Shown here one piece after another: positions 1 to 9,291 of a stretch of 64,000 nt of DNA. The stretch lies in the NCBI RefSeq assembly GCF_900475275.1, contig NZ_LS483364.1:1860001-1924000 (forward strand), in the 5' to 3' direction. The translations under genes and the position numbers were made by a program. Origin of the DNA: Streptococcus sanguinis. GTDB lineage: Bacteria > Bacillota > Bacilli > Lactobacillales > Streptococcaceae. Position 1 is the stretch's first letter. Each line of letters begins with the position of its first letter. The notes under the pieces are model-generated. The model saw nothing but the letters and a program-made list of their open reading frames with translations, searched no databases and was not told the DNA's origin.

Positions 1-575
1 CAAGCTTGGTGTTGCTTCCTTTTATTGTAAAAGGAGAATTTCAAGTCCAAGGTATCCCGAATGGTCACAAACTCATAGAAGACCAGGAAAATAAAGCGAT
101 ACATGAGGACAATCAAGTCTAGCAGTACCCGTGGCACATGCATGGCTTTAAAAAGCCGCAGCATCTGAGCAAAAGGCACCGTCAGGACAAAGAAATAAGT
201 CGAAACCAAAGATGAATAGATGCGCAAGAGGATAAAAATGGTCTGCTGAACAGAAGATTGGCTGATGCCCAGATAGCCCTGACCTAAAGGCAAGGCCAGC
301 AAGAGCTGCTCCTGACTGTTCTGATAGGTCAAGACAAAGGTCAAGAGACTAATCAGGATAAAGATACTGGCATGCAGATACCACTTCAGATAGCGCAGCC
401 ACGGAAGCCGAGCCACATAGCAAGTCAGAGGCGCCACCAAGACGATAAGTCCTAGCTGCAGACTCCTGACACCAGAAAAGCTGGCAGCTAACAAGAGCAG
501 ATAGATGACAAATTTATAAGCAACCGGCAGATTTTTCAGCCGATTTTGATAGGCATATTTATCAATCGCAAACAA
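1..575 (-). CDS. cbiQ: Cobalt ECF transporter transmembrane protein CbiQ (3' end outside window)
   Basis: Membrane (T) component of the CbiMNQO energy-coupling cobalt importer; it joins the CbiM/CbiN substrate unit to the CbiO ATPase. The reading frame is open to the left edge, giving 191 residues that are mostly hydrophobic, with the usual CbiQ start (FAIDKYAYQNRLK, then a membrane segment). I chose a TTG start at 575 because AAAGGAG lies nine bases upstream on the coding strand and the frame has no ATG near the conserved N-terminus. The frame stays open upstream to about 656, so a longer product from a TTG near 644 is possible but lacks a ribosome site. It is the last gene visible in the cob operon; cbiO is expected just beyond the edge. 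Confidence 0.85.
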   Translation of the reverse strand, partial: MFAIDKYAYQNRLKNLPVAYKFVIYLLLLAASFSGVRSLQLGLIVLVAPLTCYVARLPWLRYLKWYLHASIFILISLLTFVLTYQNSQEQLLLALPLGQGYLGISQSSVQQTIFILLRIYSSLVSTYFFVLTVPFAQMLRLFKAMHVPRVLLDLIVLMYRFIFLVFYEFVTIRDTLDLKFSFYNKRKQHQA

Positions 576-692
576 GTGGAGGTACTCCTTTCTAGCTTTG
601 TTTTTACCATGCCCCCAGTACAGAGCAGCTCCGGTCCCAAACAAGCTGAATCGCTATCAAGAACCAGAGCTCTCTCATACTGTTGAAGGCTT
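576..692 (-). pseudogene. cbiN-cbiQ gap with a possible decayed CbiN-like tail
   Basis: This is an unusually wide gap for this tightly packed operon. In one frame it reads RELWFLIAIQ; after a +1 shift it reads SLFGTGAALYWGHGKNKARK. Together these resemble the C-terminal membrane helix of the neighbouring CbiN (LLFTLQ, then [19 protein letters not shown]). I infer a partial duplication of the cbiN end that has frameshifted. The alternative is an N-terminal extension of cbiQ or chance. Nucleotide similarity to the cbiN end, judged by eye, is weak. Confidence 0.3.
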
Positions 693-998
693 TTATTTAT
701 GTTCAGAGTTTTCCTTTTGTTGGCCTTGCTTTTTCCCTTTGTGGTAGCCAATGACATAGAAGATGATACCCGCTCCGATACTGCCTTGCAGGGTGAAGAG
801 CAGACTTTCTACTTCCGGACCTGCTGGCTCAAAGATTGGTGAAAACCAAGGCTCATAGTCCTTTTGGATAGAGCTAATGGTTTTTTCAGCAGCGTCATCT
901 GTTCCACTGTATTCCACACCCTTAGGTGCAAAGATAAAGGCAGCTAGAGTGACTGCTACTGCAGCCAAGATTAAAATGATATTCTTGTATTTTTTCAT
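693..998 (-). CDS. cbiN: Cobalt transport protein CbiN
   Basis: Small membrane subunit (101 residues) that works with CbiM to load cobalt into the ECF-type importer. It has an N-terminal membrane segment (about residues 6-24), an extracellular middle with the family pattern [11 protein letters not shown] and EVESLLF, and a second membrane helix near the end followed by a Lys-rich tail. The start overlaps the cbiM stop by four bases (ATGA), so the two are probably translationally coupled, fitting their joint role in metal binding. Length and layout are normal for the family. Confidence 0.93.
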   Translation of the reverse strand: MKKYKNIILILAAVAVTLAAFIFAPKGVEYSGTDDAAEKTISSIQKDYEPWFSPIFEPAGPEVESLLFTLQGSIGAGIIFYVIGYHKGKKQGQQKENSEHK

Positions 999-1729
999 TT
1001 GAACAGACCTGCTCTTTCTTTGACATTTTCTGAGATTAAGTTATAGAGGACAACTGTCAGCAATCCTTCTACGATAGCGATTGGGATTTGAGTAGTCAAG
1101 AAGACACCCATGAATTTCAGTGCAGAACCAACAAAGCCACTGTTAGCATCAGGGAAGACCAAACCGAGCTGGATAGAAGTTGTCGCATAAGTCGCCAAGT
1201 CCGCAATCACAGCACAGATAAAGATTGAAACCGGTGTAGAAAGCTTGATAGATTTAGCAAACTTGTAGACGAAATAACCAACAAATGGACCAACCACTGC
1301 CATTGAGAATGCATTGGCACCCAAAGTTGTCAAGCCGCCGTGAGCCAAGAGAAGGGCTTGGAAGAGCAAGCAGATGGTTCCCAAAACGCTGATAACGGAC
1401 GGGCCAAACATAGCTGTCCCCAGACCAACCCCAGTCGGATGCGAACTAGATCCTGTAACAGACGGAATCTTCAAAGAAGACAGGATGAAGATAAAGGCAC
1501 CGGACAAGGCCAACATAGTCTTGGAATTTGGATCCTCTGCAACGATTTTCTTGATGCGCATCAATCCTACTATAAAGAAAGGCAGGAATACGGCGAACCA
1601 GAAGATACACCAAAAGAGTGGAAGATAGCCTTCCATGATATGCATAGCTGACACAGACTGGGTACTCAGTACCGCCAAAATAGCCAGCAAGGCAACAAAA
1701 GTTACTTTTTTATTTTTTAATAGTTTCAT
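995..1729 (-). CDS. cbiM: Cobalt ECF transporter S component CbiM
   Basis: Substrate-binding membrane protein of the CbiMNQO cobalt importer, 244 residues. An N-terminal signal-like segment is followed by MHIMEGYLP, whose Met-His start provides metal ligands after processing in characterised CbiM/NikM proteins; about six more membrane helices follow ([13 protein letters not shown] is a conserved loop). I start at 1729 because AAAGGAA precedes that ATG and the signal begins there; an in-frame start 16 codons upstream would add a charged non-family stretch. It supplies cobalt for CbiK encoded upstream in the same operon. Confidence 0.93.
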   Translation of the reverse strand: MKLLKNKKVTFVALLAILAVLSTQSVSAMHIMEGYLPLFWCIFWFAVFLPFFIVGLMRIKKIVAEDPNSKTMLALSGAFIFILSSLKIPSVTGSSSHPTGVGLGTAMFGPSVISVLGTICLLFQALLLAHGGLTTLGANAFSMAVVGPFVGYFVYKFAKSIKLSTPVSIFICAVIADLATYATTSIQLGLVFPDANSGFVGSALKFMGVFLTTQIPIAIVEGLLTVVLYNLISENVKERAGLFK

Positions 1730-1798
1730 GTTTTTTTCCTTTTCTAAGAGCCTGAGCTCACAAGAATGAATCTTCATCCTTGAACATAGACTCTGATT

Positions 1799-2500
1799 TT
1801 AAAAAATCTTCTTTTTCACGAGGAAGGTAGTAAAATAAGGCAGCTTGGTTTCTGGTGTGATTCCATCGAGACCCAGCAGAGTCTGCTGCTTATCTGTCGA
1901 AGAATTGCTAACCATGAAAGTCTGCTGCAAGAGACCGAGCTTTTCGAGCAGAGGCAGGACAGTATCTAGGTGATTGGCCACCTTCATCAGCACAATCGAG
2001 TCATGCAACTCAAGTGCCGCCTCAATCTTCTCAGCTGAAGCCGTAGCTGGCATGACCGCCAGAGACTCCTCATCCATAGTCAAGGGCTGACCTAACTCAG
2101 AAGCCATGCTGCAGAAAGAGGTGATCCCAGGGATGGTCTGACAGTCGATTTCCTTTTCCAGCAGGGCTAGCAGATAGCTGTAAGTGCTGTAGACCATGGG
2201 ATCTCCCAGTGTGATAAAGCCTACATTCTTGCCAGACTTGACATCCTCTGCGATTTCAGCAGAGATGGCCTGCCACTGGACTTCTTTGGTCGAATTGGAA
2301 CGGACCATAGGGAAATGCCGCTGCTTGATTTCCAGATGCTCTTTCAGATAGGGTTCTGCAATGCCTAATGCAAAGCTCTTGCTCCCCTTCTTAGCCTCTG
2401 GTGTATAGAGAATATCTAAGTCTTCCAAAAGCCGACTGGCCTTGATAGTGACTAGCTCGCTATCACCTGGTCCCACACCAATTCCGTAAAATTTCGCCAT
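1799..2500 (-). CDS. cbiL: Cobalt-factor II C20-methyltransferase CbiL
   Basis: SAM-dependent tetrapyrrole methylase that adds the C20 methyl group to cobalt-factor II, the first methylation after cobalt insertion. The 233-residue protein has the family glycine motif GVGPGDSELVTIKA at the start, YTPEAKKGSKSFALGI typical of the CobI/CbiL branch, and GDPMVYSTYSYL in the cofactor site. It lies just after cbiK, whose product is its substrate, in the same order as in other anaerobic cbi operons. A 69-base gap to cbiM follows, with no convincing terminator. Confidence 0.93.
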   Translation of the reverse strand: MAKFYGIGVGPGDSELVTIKASRLLEDLDILYTPEAKKGSKSFALGIAEPYLKEHLEIKQRHFPMVRSNSTKEVQWQAISAEIAEDVKSGKNVGFITLGDPMVYSTYSYLLALLEKEIDCQTIPGITSFCSMASELGQPLTMDEESLAVMPATASAEKIEAALELHDSIVLMKVANHLDTVLPLLEKLGLLQQTFMVSNSSTDKQQTLLGLDGITPETKLPYFTTFLVKKKIF

Positions 2501-2509
2501 TCCTTCCTC

Positions 2510-3277
2510 CTATTCGATGATTTCTTCTAAATGCTGGATGTAGAGCTGCTGAACCTCAGGGTATTCACCCAGACCAACTAGATGGGCCTTGACCTCATAT
2601 CCCCGCTCCTTGAAGAAGTGATACCAAGAACCTTCCTCATCTGAGCTCATATCATTGGTCGCATGGTCACCCGCTACCAGCATGAAAGGTGCCAGATGCA
2701 CTTCTCGGACGCCCTCTTTCTTCAGTTCCTGCTCAATCAGCTCAACTGGAGGATAGCTCTCTACACAGCCGACATAGACTGAGCTTCCCTTCAGCATATG
2801 ATCCAAGGCCGCATAAGCTGTAAAAGCATAATGCTGGCTGCCGTGGCCCATCAGAACTGTTGCTGCATCCTGACCCTCATGGCCATACCGTTCCAGCAGA
2901 ATATCCTTGACAGCCTCATAGTCTTCTTGACTGTTGAGTAGAGGCTTGGCAACGACCAGTTTTTTAAAAGCTGATTCAAACTCTTTGACTTGGGTGAGAA
3001 TCTTTTCATACTCGCTGCCCAAAATGACATGGAGAGGCTGGATATAGACCTCTTCAGTTCCCGCTTTCAAGAGCTGCTCCAAAACCTCTTTGACCGTAGG
3101 GATATCCAGCCCTTCTTGCTTCTTAATCCGCCGTCTAACGACATTGGATGTAAAAGCTCGGTGGACCGGATAGGCTGGAAAATGTTCCTGAATAGCCTGC
3201 TCACAAGCCTCAATTGTTTTGCGTCTGGTCTCGGGATAGGTCGTTCCGAAACTGACTACTACTATAGCTTTACTCAT
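2510..3277 (-). CDS. cbiK: Sirohydrochlorin cobaltochelatase CbiK
   Basis: Class II chelatase that inserts Co2+ into sirohydrochlorin/factor II, the step committing the early-insertion (anaerobic) route. The 255-residue protein has the two expected histidine regions, VLMGHGSQHYAF and VAGDHATNDMSSDEEGSW. I start at 3277 (MSKAIVVVSFGTTY), preceded by GAAAGGA, rather than 25 codons upstream, which would run into the cobA/hemD end. Its presence instead of CobNST marks the oxygen-independent pathway and pairs it with CbiL downstream and the cobalt importer. Confidence 0.93.
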   Translation of the reverse strand: MSKAIVVVSFGTTYPETRRKTIEACEQAIQEHFPAYPVHRAFTSNVVRRRIKKQEGLDIPTVKEVLEQLLKAGTEEVYIQPLHVILGSEYEKILTQVKEFESAFKKLVVAKPLLNSQEDYEAVKDILLERYGHEGQDAATVLMGHGSQHYAFTAYAALDHMLKGSSVYVGCVESYPPVELIEQELKKEGVREVHLAPFMLVAGDHATNDMSSDEEGSWYHFFKERGYEVKAHLVGLGEYPEVQQLYIQHLEEIIE

Positions 3278-3290
3278 GACCCGTATCCTT

Positions 3291-4730
3291 TCAGAGAATT
3301 TCCCGACATTTATCGATGATGGAAGCGATAGTCGCTTCATCTGTCTCAACAATCTTGCTAAAGCCTGCTTCCTCTAAAACAGCCCGCGTGCTGGCACCCA
3401 TGACAACGATTGGAACATCCTTCCAGTCATATCCAGCTTCTTGACTGGCTGCCACAAAGTTCATGGCCGCAGCAGAGTTCGGAAGACAAACAACTTCAAT
3501 CTCGGACCAATTGTCACTGCTAATCTGACTGTCAAAGGCCAGCCTGTGGCTAGCAATAATCGGCAACGAATAGAGTTCTGCCAGACTGGCTTTCTTATGT
3601 TCAGCAGTCAGAATATACCAGTTGCCGCCTTCTTTTTCAAGAGCAGCTGCAAAATCCGCATCCGACTGCTGTGGCGTCATCCGATCCAGCACAATACCGC
3701 TCGCTTCGATAGACTTAGCCGTATGATGACCAATAGCTGCAAAGCGGATGTGCGGCAGACTGCGCAAGTCTTTGCCTGCCTTGCGGAGGGCTTTCAAGAA
3801 GAGAGGCCAGCTCTGCATGTCTGCAAAGAGGAGACCGTCTACTTGCTCCAAGTCCGGCAGCTGCAATTCTAGCTCTTCAACCAAATCTCGAGCAGGGAAA
3901 GTAGTCAGCGCAGCCCCAGCATCCTTGAGCAAGCGAGGAAGTCTGCCAGTCTCTGACTGCTGGATGAAGATTTTACGGCCGAAAAGCGGCAGATTCTCAT
4001 GGAAATTCAGCAGCTGTCTATAGGTCACGACATCACCTACCACGATGACACTCGGTGCCTTAAAGTCCTCAGCTTCTGCTAGTTCTACTATATTGCCCAA
4101 GGTTCCGTCAACTGAGCGCTGCTGAGGATGGGTTCCCCATTCAACGATGGCGGCTGGCTTGTCCTTGCCATAGCCTCTAGCCGTTAGCTCTTGGACGATG
4201 GAAGGCAGATTTTTCATGCCCATGAGGAAGACCAAGGTTCCTTTGAGCTCAGAAATGGCTCCCCAGTTGAGCATTTCTGTCTCATCCTTGAGATGGGCAG
4301 TAAAGACATGGAAGCTAGTCGCTACATCCCGATAAGTCATAGGAATCCCTGCATAGGTCAGACCAGCCACAGCAGAGGTGATGCCTGGCACCACTTCAAA
4401 GTCCACACCGGCTTCCACCAGCTTGACTCCTTCTTCTCCGCCTCGGCCAAAGATATAGGGATCACCGCTCTTGAGGCGGACTACTCGTTTACCTTGACGG
4501 GCTTTTTCGATAAGAATCTTTTCAATCTCTTCCTGTCGGATGCAGGGCTGGCCAGGCTTTTTGCCGACATCTATCTTTTCGCAGTCAGACTTTAGATGCT
4601 GAAAGAGCTCTTGATTGACCAAGCGGTCAAAGACCAAGACATCTGCTTCTTGAAGCCGTCTCTTGCCTTTGAGGGTCAACAACTCCGCATCGCCTGGACC
4701 TGCTCCCAGTAATGTTACTAAACCGGACAT
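3291..4730 (-). CDS. cobA-hemD: Fused uroporphyrinogen-III methyltransferase / uroporphyrinogen-III synthase
   Basis: Bifunctional enzyme of 479 residues. Residues 1-240 are a SUMT domain that methylates uroporphyrinogen III twice to precorrin-2 (LLGAGPGDAELLTLKG, RLKSGDPYIFGRGGEE, VVPGITSAVAG). Residues about 250-479 match HemD, which closes hydroxymethylbilane to uroporphyrinogen III; this half is poorly conserved in the family and is called from layout and length. The fusion sits between cbiJ and cbiK. As I recall the literature, cobA and hemD occupy the same place in Listeria and Lactobacillus reuteri clusters. Streptococci generally lack haem synthesis, so the synthase half presumably serves B12 only. 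The oxidation of precorrin-2 needs a dehydrogenase not seen in this window. Confidence 0.92.
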   Translation of the reverse strand: MSGLVTLLGAGPGDAELLTLKGKRRLQEADVLVFDRLVNQELFQHLKSDCEKIDVGKKPGQPCIRQEEIEKILIEKARQGKRVVRLKSGDPYIFGRGGEEGVKLVEAGVDFEVVPGITSAVAGLTYAGIPMTYRDVATSFHVFTAHLKDETEMLNWGAISELKGTLVFLMGMKNLPSIVQELTARGYGKDKPAAIVEWGTHPQQRSVDGTLGNIVELAEAEDFKAPSVIVVGDVVTYRQLLNFHENLPLFGRKIFIQQSETGRLPRLLKDAGAALTTFPARDLVEELELQLPDLEQVDGLLFADMQSWPLFLKALRKAGKDLRSLPHIRFAAIGHHTAKSIEASGIVLDRMTPQQSDADFAAALEKEGGNWYILTAEHKKASLAELYSLPIIASHRLAFDSQISSDNWSEIEVVCLPNSAAAMNFVAASQEAGYDWKDVPIVVMGASTRAVLEEAGFSKIVETDEATIASIIDKCREIL

Positions 4731-4748
4731 TTTTTCTCCTTTTATTAG

Positions 4749-5498
4749 CTATTTTGTCAGATAAGCCTCTAGCTCTTCTAAGCTAGAAACCATCTGCGGA
4801 TAGGCCACAATTGGCCGAGAGATGATAATGCAGTCCATCCCCAGCTCTTGACAGCCATCAATCTTTTCACGAATACCACCGACCGTACCGCTCTCCTTGG
4901 AAACAAAGACATCTGCTCCAGAGCGCAGCAAGAGCTCTTTATTGCACTCTTTGGAAAATGGAGCCTTAATCGCATCAATCTGATCCGCTACCAGTCCTAG
5001 CTGCTCACAAGCCAGAAGCACCTCTGAAGTCGGCAGAACGCGAACGACAATCCGCTGCTCTGGCAGACCCTTGACAAAGAGCGGCAGGGTCTTGCTGCCT
5101 GTTCCCAGATAGACTGTCTTGTAGCCGCGCTTGGCAATCTCATCAATCGCTTCTTGGGTCGAATGCACCACGATGGCTCCGCTCAAATCCAAGGTAGCCT
5201 GACGCTCAAAGCGCAGGTAAGATACACCAGCCATCTCTGCCGCCCGAATGGCTTCCTTGGAAACAATATCCGCAAAAGGATGAGTTGCATCAATGATTTC
5301 ATCCACATCATTCTCTTTGATAAAGGCAACCATATCCTCGGCTGTCAGCCGGCCTTGAATGACCGGCTGGCCGAATTTGGAAGCCAAGTGCCGACCATAG
5401 TCTGTGACAACAGAGCTTGTTACATCAATCTTCATGCGGTCAAGCACTTCTAAAATAGCGGTGCTGTCGGATGTCCCTCCCAGCAGTAATTTCATCAT
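4749..5498 (-). CDS. cbiJ: Cobalt-precorrin-6A reductase CbiJ
   Basis: Reduces cobalt-precorrin-6A to 6B with a pyridine nucleotide. The 249-residue protein begins MMKLLLGGTSDSTAI, the Rossmann-type start of the CobK/CbiJ family, and has DATHPFADIVSKEAI and YLRFERQ as further family patterns. Its start overlaps the cbiH stop by a few bases, indicating coupled translation. Nothing is unusual in length or motifs. Confidence 0.92.
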   Translation of the reverse strand: MMKLLLGGTSDSTAILEVLDRMKIDVTSSVVTDYGRHLASKFGQPVIQGRLTAEDMVAFIKENDVDEIIDATHPFADIVSKEAIRAAEMAGVSYLRFERQATLDLSGAIVVHSTQEAIDEIAKRGYKTVYLGTGSKTLPLFVKGLPEQRIVVRVLPTSEVLLACEQLGLVADQIDAIKAPFSKECNKELLLRSGADVFVSKESGTVGGIREKIDGCQELGMDCIIISRPIVAYPQMVSSLEELEAYLTK

Positions 5499-6220
5499 AA
5501 AGTATATCCTCGAGGTGTAATCATGCGTCCGTTTTTAACATAAGTTTCTTTGTTTCCAACGATAACGATTGTCGTCATATCTACCAAAGTTTCATCTAAG
5601 TCTTTGATAGTCGTCAAGATGATTTCCTCATCCTTACGGCCAATGTCCTTACCGATACCGACAATAGTATCCTCTGACTTGTACTCAGACATGATAGAAA
5701 GTGCTTTTGCCAAATGGTCTGGACGTCCCTTACTCCGAGGGTTATAGAGACAGACAACAAAGTCACCTTGAGCTGCGGCATGTAGACGCTTCTCAATCAT
5801 TTCCCAAGGCGTCATCAAGTCACTCAGACTGATATGACAGAAGTCATTCATAAGAGGAGCACCCATAACTGCAGCAGCACCCAGACTAGCTGTGATACCT
5901 GGAACCACTTTAACTTCTACATCACTGGCATCTCCCAGCAATTCTAAAATCAAGCCAGCCATTCCATAGACTCCAGCATCTCCACTGGAAACAACGCCGA
6001 CATTTTTGCCAGTCTCTATAGCCAAATCAATGGCCTTTTGGCAACGGTCGATTTCCTGGCGCATACCATTCGCTACGAGCTCCTTGTCCTTGACCAAATC
6101 AAGAATCAATCGCATATAAGTCGAGTAGCCGACGATAATTTCACAATCGGCTATAGCAGCCAATGCTTCTTGTGACATCAATTCTTTTTTACCTGGGCCT
6201 AATCCGATAACGTATAACAT
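5495..6220 (-). CDS. cbiH: Cobalt-precorrin-3B C17-methyltransferase CbiH
   Basis: SAM-dependent methylase that methylates C17 and drives ring contraction of cobalt-precorrin-3. The 241-residue protein has GLGPGKKELMSQEAL at its start, SSGDAGVYGMAG in the cofactor pocket and the CobJ/CbiH-specific SDLMTPWEMIEKR and CLYNPRSKGRPDHL. A good ribosome site (AAAGGAG) precedes the ATG. An 79-base gap separates it from cbiG upstream, one of the larger gaps in the operon; I see no clear regulatory element there. Confidence 0.94.
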   Translation of the reverse strand: MLYVIGLGPGKKELMSQEALAAIADCEIIVGYSTYMRLILDLVKDKELVANGMRQEIDRCQKAIDLAIETGKNVGVVSSGDAGVYGMAGLILELLGDASDVEVKVVPGITASLGAAAVMGAPLMNDFCHISLSDLMTPWEMIEKRLHAAAQGDFVVCLYNPRSKGRPDHLAKALSIMSEYKSEDTIVGIGKDIGRKDEEIILTTIKDLDETLVDMTTIVIVGNKETYVKNGRMITPRGYTL

Positions 6221-6299
6221 ATATTTTTTCTCCTTTATGGGTATGATAAAATTTTATAAGGGCAGTTGGTTCATAAGACCGTCTGCTTTTTCTTTTGAT

Positions 6300-7361
6300 T
6301 TACTTTTTGGTTATTGCTTTTGCAAGCGCATAGGTACAGCCGTTCTTGGCAAAGCGCTCTGTCAGGACTTGACCCTGACTGGCCAGATCTGCGCTGGCCA
6401 AGGCGACACTGCCGACTCCGACTGTCTTTTTGACAAATTCTGACTGAGGATAGCGGTCTGCAACAACAGACAGTTCCTCCTTGCTAAAGGTCTCAAAGGG
6501 ACAGCCCAATTCCTCGGCCAAGGCCAAAATGGCTGCTTCATCCTTCTTGACATCAATACTGACAATTTTAGAAATCTCGCTGGCAAAAATCCCCTGCTGC
6601 TGACAAAATTCCTCAAAGCCTTCTCGGAAGACAGCAGGAGCCACATCTTTCCTAGCACCAACTCCTAAGATATAGGGTTGAGGATAGATGAGAGCCAGAT
6701 TGTCTCTTTGAATGTCCTTTTTTTCTGTAGTCAGCAGAATCAGCGGGTCTGTTCCCTTGAGAACAGCCGCAAGTTCTTCCTCATCCACCAGAGTCAGACC
6801 GCGAAGATCGGTAACCCAATCCTTTTCCTGATAGAAATAGACTGTTCGGCCGCTGCCTAGATAGCTGTTGAAAGGTTTGATGAACTCTCTCAATTCCGGT
6901 CGCCAGCCATTGACTGATTGGGCCAGATTGTCCAGAGCTGTTACATTCTGCACATCTGTCGCTGTCGTGATAACAGGATTGGAACCGAGCAATTCTGCGA
7001 TGTCTAGCGTCACTTGATTGGCTCCGCCTAGATGTCCGCTCAGCAGGCTGATGACATTGGTCGCTTTCTCATCCATGACTACCACAGCTGGGTCAGTCGC
7101 CTTGTCTTTCAAGACCGGAGCAATAGCTCGCACAACTGCACCGATAGCCATGATACAAATGAGAACATCCACTTCCTGAAAGAGCTGACCAAGTGCCTCA
7201 ATCACACGTCCTTCGATGGCAATGACCCTGTCATCTGCCAATCGAGGTGTCGTATAGATAGGGATTTCCTTGCCCAGCTTTTCTCGCAGAGTCAGAGCCA
7301 AGTCCTTGCCGACCGCTGTCACTGTTGCGATTGCGTAGCGAGGTTGAGAATTACTTGGCAT
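6300..7361 (-). CDS. cbiG: Cobalt-precorrin-5A hydrolase CbiG
   Basis: Opens the delta-lactone of cobalt-precorrin-5A and releases the two-carbon fragment as acetaldehyde. The 353-residue protein carries the N-terminal pattern [15 protein letters not shown] and [15 protein letters not shown], then a C-terminal CbiG domain with GVGARKDV and [14 protein letters not shown] start at 7361 because GGGGAAGAG lies just upstream and the length then fits the family; the alternative ATG at 7403 lies deep in cbiF with no ribosome site. It overlaps cbiF by 11 bases. Confidence 0.92.
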   Translation of the reverse strand: MPSNSQPRYAIATVTAVGKDLALTLREKLGKEIPIYTTPRLADDRVIAIEGRVIEALGQLFQEVDVLICIMAIGAVVRAIAPVLKDKATDPAVVVMDEKATNVISLLSGHLGGANQVTLDIAELLGSNPVITTATDVQNVTALDNLAQSVNGWRPELREFIKPFNSYLGSGRTVYFYQEKDWVTDLRGLTLVDEEELAAVLKGTDPLILLTTEKKDIQRDNLALIYPQPYILGVGARKDVAPAVFREGFEEFCQQQGIFASEISKIVSIDVKKDEAAILALAEELGCPFETFSKEELSVVADRYPQSEFVKKTVGVGSVALASADLASQGQVLTERFAKNGCTYALAKAITKK

Positions 7362-8124
7362 GGCTGCTCTTCCCCCGTCTAAACTCATGCTGAAAATCCG
7401 CATGGTAGAGCTTGGAATAGTAGAATTCCTGACCTAAAAAGTCACCGACCAAAATCAAAGCTGTTTTTCTAATCTTAGCTTCCTTGACCTTCTCAGCAAT
7501 GTTTGTCAAATCGCCAAAGACCTTCTTTTCATCCGGCCAAGTAGCCTTGTAAATAACAGCCACAGGCGTTTCTGGAGGATAGCCACCCTCGATCAGCTCA
7601 CTGACAACCTTTTCGATGCCTTGAACCGACAAGAAGATAGCCATAGAAGTCCGGTGCTGAGCATAGCTTTTCAGGGATTCCCGATCTGGCACAGGCGTCC
7701 GGCCGGCCATCCGAGTGATGATGAGGCTTTGAGAAACCTCTGGCACGGTATACTCTGCCCCGATACTGGAAGCAGCTCCCAGAAAAGAACTGACGCCCGG
7801 AGTACAGTCAAACTCTATGTCGCGCTTCTTCATCTCTTCGATCTGCTCTCGAATGGAGCCATAAATGGAGAAATCTCCCGTCTGCAGGCGGACCACATCT
7901 TTACCAGCCTTGACTCCAGCCTCCATGACATCGATGATTTCCATCAAGTGCATGCTGGCACTGTCGTGAATCTCAGCTCCTTCTTTACAGTAGTTCAGCA
8001 GGTCTGGATTGACCAAGGAGCCTGCGTAAATGACCACATCAGCCTCAGACAGCTGCTTGTAACCTTTTAGCGTAATCAGCTCCACATCACCTGGGCCTGC
8101 TCCAACAAAATGTACTTTGGACAT
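7351..8124 (-). CDS. cbiF: Cobalt-precorrin-4 C11-methyltransferase CbiF
   Basis: SAM-dependent methylase acting on C11 of cobalt-precorrin-4. The 257-residue protein has [45 protein letters not shown] and [12 protein letters not shown], all typical of CobM/CbiF. The ATG at 8124 shares one base with the cbiT stop (TGATG), so translation is probably coupled; an upstream TTG in frame is less likely. It neighbours cbiG, which acts on its product. Confidence 0.94.
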   Translation of the reverse strand: MSKVHFVGAGPGDVELITLKGYKQLSEADVVIYAGSLVNPDLLNYCKEGAEIHDSASMHLMEIIDVMEAGVKAGKDVVRLQTGDFSIYGSIREQIEEMKKRDIEFDCTPGVSSFLGAASSIGAEYTVPEVSQSLIITRMAGRTPVPDRESLKSYAQHRTSMAIFLSVQGIEKVVSELIEGGYPPETPVAVIYKATWPDEKKVFGDLTNIAEKVKEAKIRKTALILVGDFLGQEFYYSKLYHADFQHEFRRGKSSHAK

Positions 8125-8693
8125 CAATTAGCCTCTCTTTCTTTTTTCTTGCAGGAAACGATAATAGTAGGATTCTGAGGCTTGAAGTAGTGCCCCTTGC
8201 CTATAGCTGTCCAGCGGCTAGCCTGAACCGAGACAATCTCTAGATCCTCCCAGTCCATCTGCTCCGCTATTTGAGCTGCTTCTAGAGCATTCTCCAGCAG
8301 GATAAAGTTCAAGACCAACCGACCGCCCGGCTCCATGAGCTGGGCACACCAGTCGAAAATCTCCTGCATGTTGCCCCCTGTCCCTCCGACAAAAATGGCA
8401 TCAAAGCTGCCTTCCAGCTCAATCGGAGCCAGTCCTTGATGGAGACGGACATTGTGGCAGCCAAAGTGCTGGATATTCTCCTGCGTCAAGGCCACCGCGT
8501 CTTCATTGCGCTCCACCGCCACCACTTCCAGTTCTGGATAGGTTCGGGCTGCCTGAATCGTGACACTGCCAGTGCCAGAACCGACATCCAGCATACGCTT
8601 GGCTCGATGCAGCTCCAACTTATCCAAACTGATGGCTCTGACTTCTTCCTTAGTCATAGGGACTTTAGCCCTGATAAATTCCGAATCCCTCAT
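8124..8693 (-). CDS. cbiT: Cobalt-precorrin-6B C15-methyltransferase (decarboxylating) CbiT
   Basis: Methylates C15 and decarboxylates the C12 acetate side chain of cobalt-precorrin-6B. The 189-residue protein begins [17 protein letters not shown], the conserved CbiT start, followed by the SAM motif [16 protein letters not shown] and [10 protein letters not shown]. In the aerobic pathway CbiE and CbiT are fused as CobL; here they are separate genes that overlap by 29 bases, which is long but keeps both conserved ends intact. Confidence 0.94.
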   Translation of the reverse strand: MRDSEFIRAKVPMTKEEVRAISLDKLELHRAKRMLDVGSGTGSVTIQAARTYPELEVVAVERNEDAVALTQENIQHFGCHNVRLHQGLAPIELEGSFDAIFVGGTGGNMQEIFDWCAQLMEPGGRLVLNFILLENALEAAQIAEQMDWEDLEIVSVQASRWTAIGKGHYFKPQNPTIIVSCKKKEREAN

Positions 8694-9291
8694 CTAACAC
8701 CACCACTACATTCATTTCATATTCTCTGTCTTCTACCTCACTCGCAGGCAGAATGGTAATACGCTCGTCTTCATAACTCAGCTGCTCACCGATGACCAAC
8801 ACCTTATCTAAGCCTCTTTTAACAGCCTCTTGAGCAATCTCGTAGGGGCCAACTTTCTGATCGGTCACCATAAAGACTTTTGACAGACTCATAATCAAGT
8901 CAAAGTTAGGCACCTTAGCATGACTGCTCGTCAGATAAGCATCGTTCATAGGCAGGGCAATTCTGCTGGCCAAATACTGCATGGCGCTGATACCCGGTGA
9001 GATCACCACGCGCCCCTTGAACTTCTCTGACAGCCATTTGCCCAAGCCGTAAATCAGCGGGTCGCCTGAGGCCAGATATAGAATTTCTTCATCCTCACCA
9101 AAGCTTTCCAGCAATTCTGCCAGCGCAGCTAATTTTTTGGGAGGGACCAAGCCTTTGTCCCTATAAGCTGGCGGTAAAATTTCCAGATGCCGCTCGCTGC
9201 CCAAAATGCGGTCAGCCTTCTCAAAATAGGCTTCCTGTCCCAGAAGACCATAGCTCGGATCTCCCGGACCAATTCCGATAACATAAATCAT
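8665..9291 (-). CDS. cbiE: Cobalt-precorrin-7 C5-methyltransferase CbiE
   Basis: SAM-dependent methylase acting on C5. The 208-residue protein has IYVIGIGPGDPSYGLLGQEA and LASGDPLIYGLGKWL. Two start codons lie close together; I prefer the ATG at 9291, which is seven bases after GGAGG and forms a four-base ATGA overlap with the cbiD stop, over the ATG at 9297, which is too near the ribosome site. Its 3' end overlaps the cbiT start. Confidence 0.93.
   Translation of the reverse strand: MIYVIGIGPGDPSYGLLGQEAYFEKADRILGSERHLEILPPAYRDKGLVPPKKLAALAELLESFGEDEEILYLASGDPLIYGLGKWLSEKFKGRVVISPGISAMQYLASRIALPMNDAYLTSSHAKVPNFDLIMSLSKVFMVTDQKVGPYEIAQEAVKRGLDKVLVIGEQLSYEDERITILPASEVEDREYEMNVVVVLDEGFGIYQG

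Noticed and set aside
536..757. 73-residue minus-strand ORF across the cbiN end and cbiN-cbiQ gap
   Set aside because: It is the cbiN coding region read in another frame plus the gap; no ribosome site or family similarity.
1730..1798. Metal or B12 riboswitch between cbiL and cbiM
   Set aside because: The gap is only 69 bases and shows only a four-base-pair stem; no known motif is visible.
7362..7403. Longer cbiG starting at 7403
   Set aside because: No ribosome site, and the extra 14 residues lie deep within the cbiF coding end; the 7361 start has a good site and normal length.
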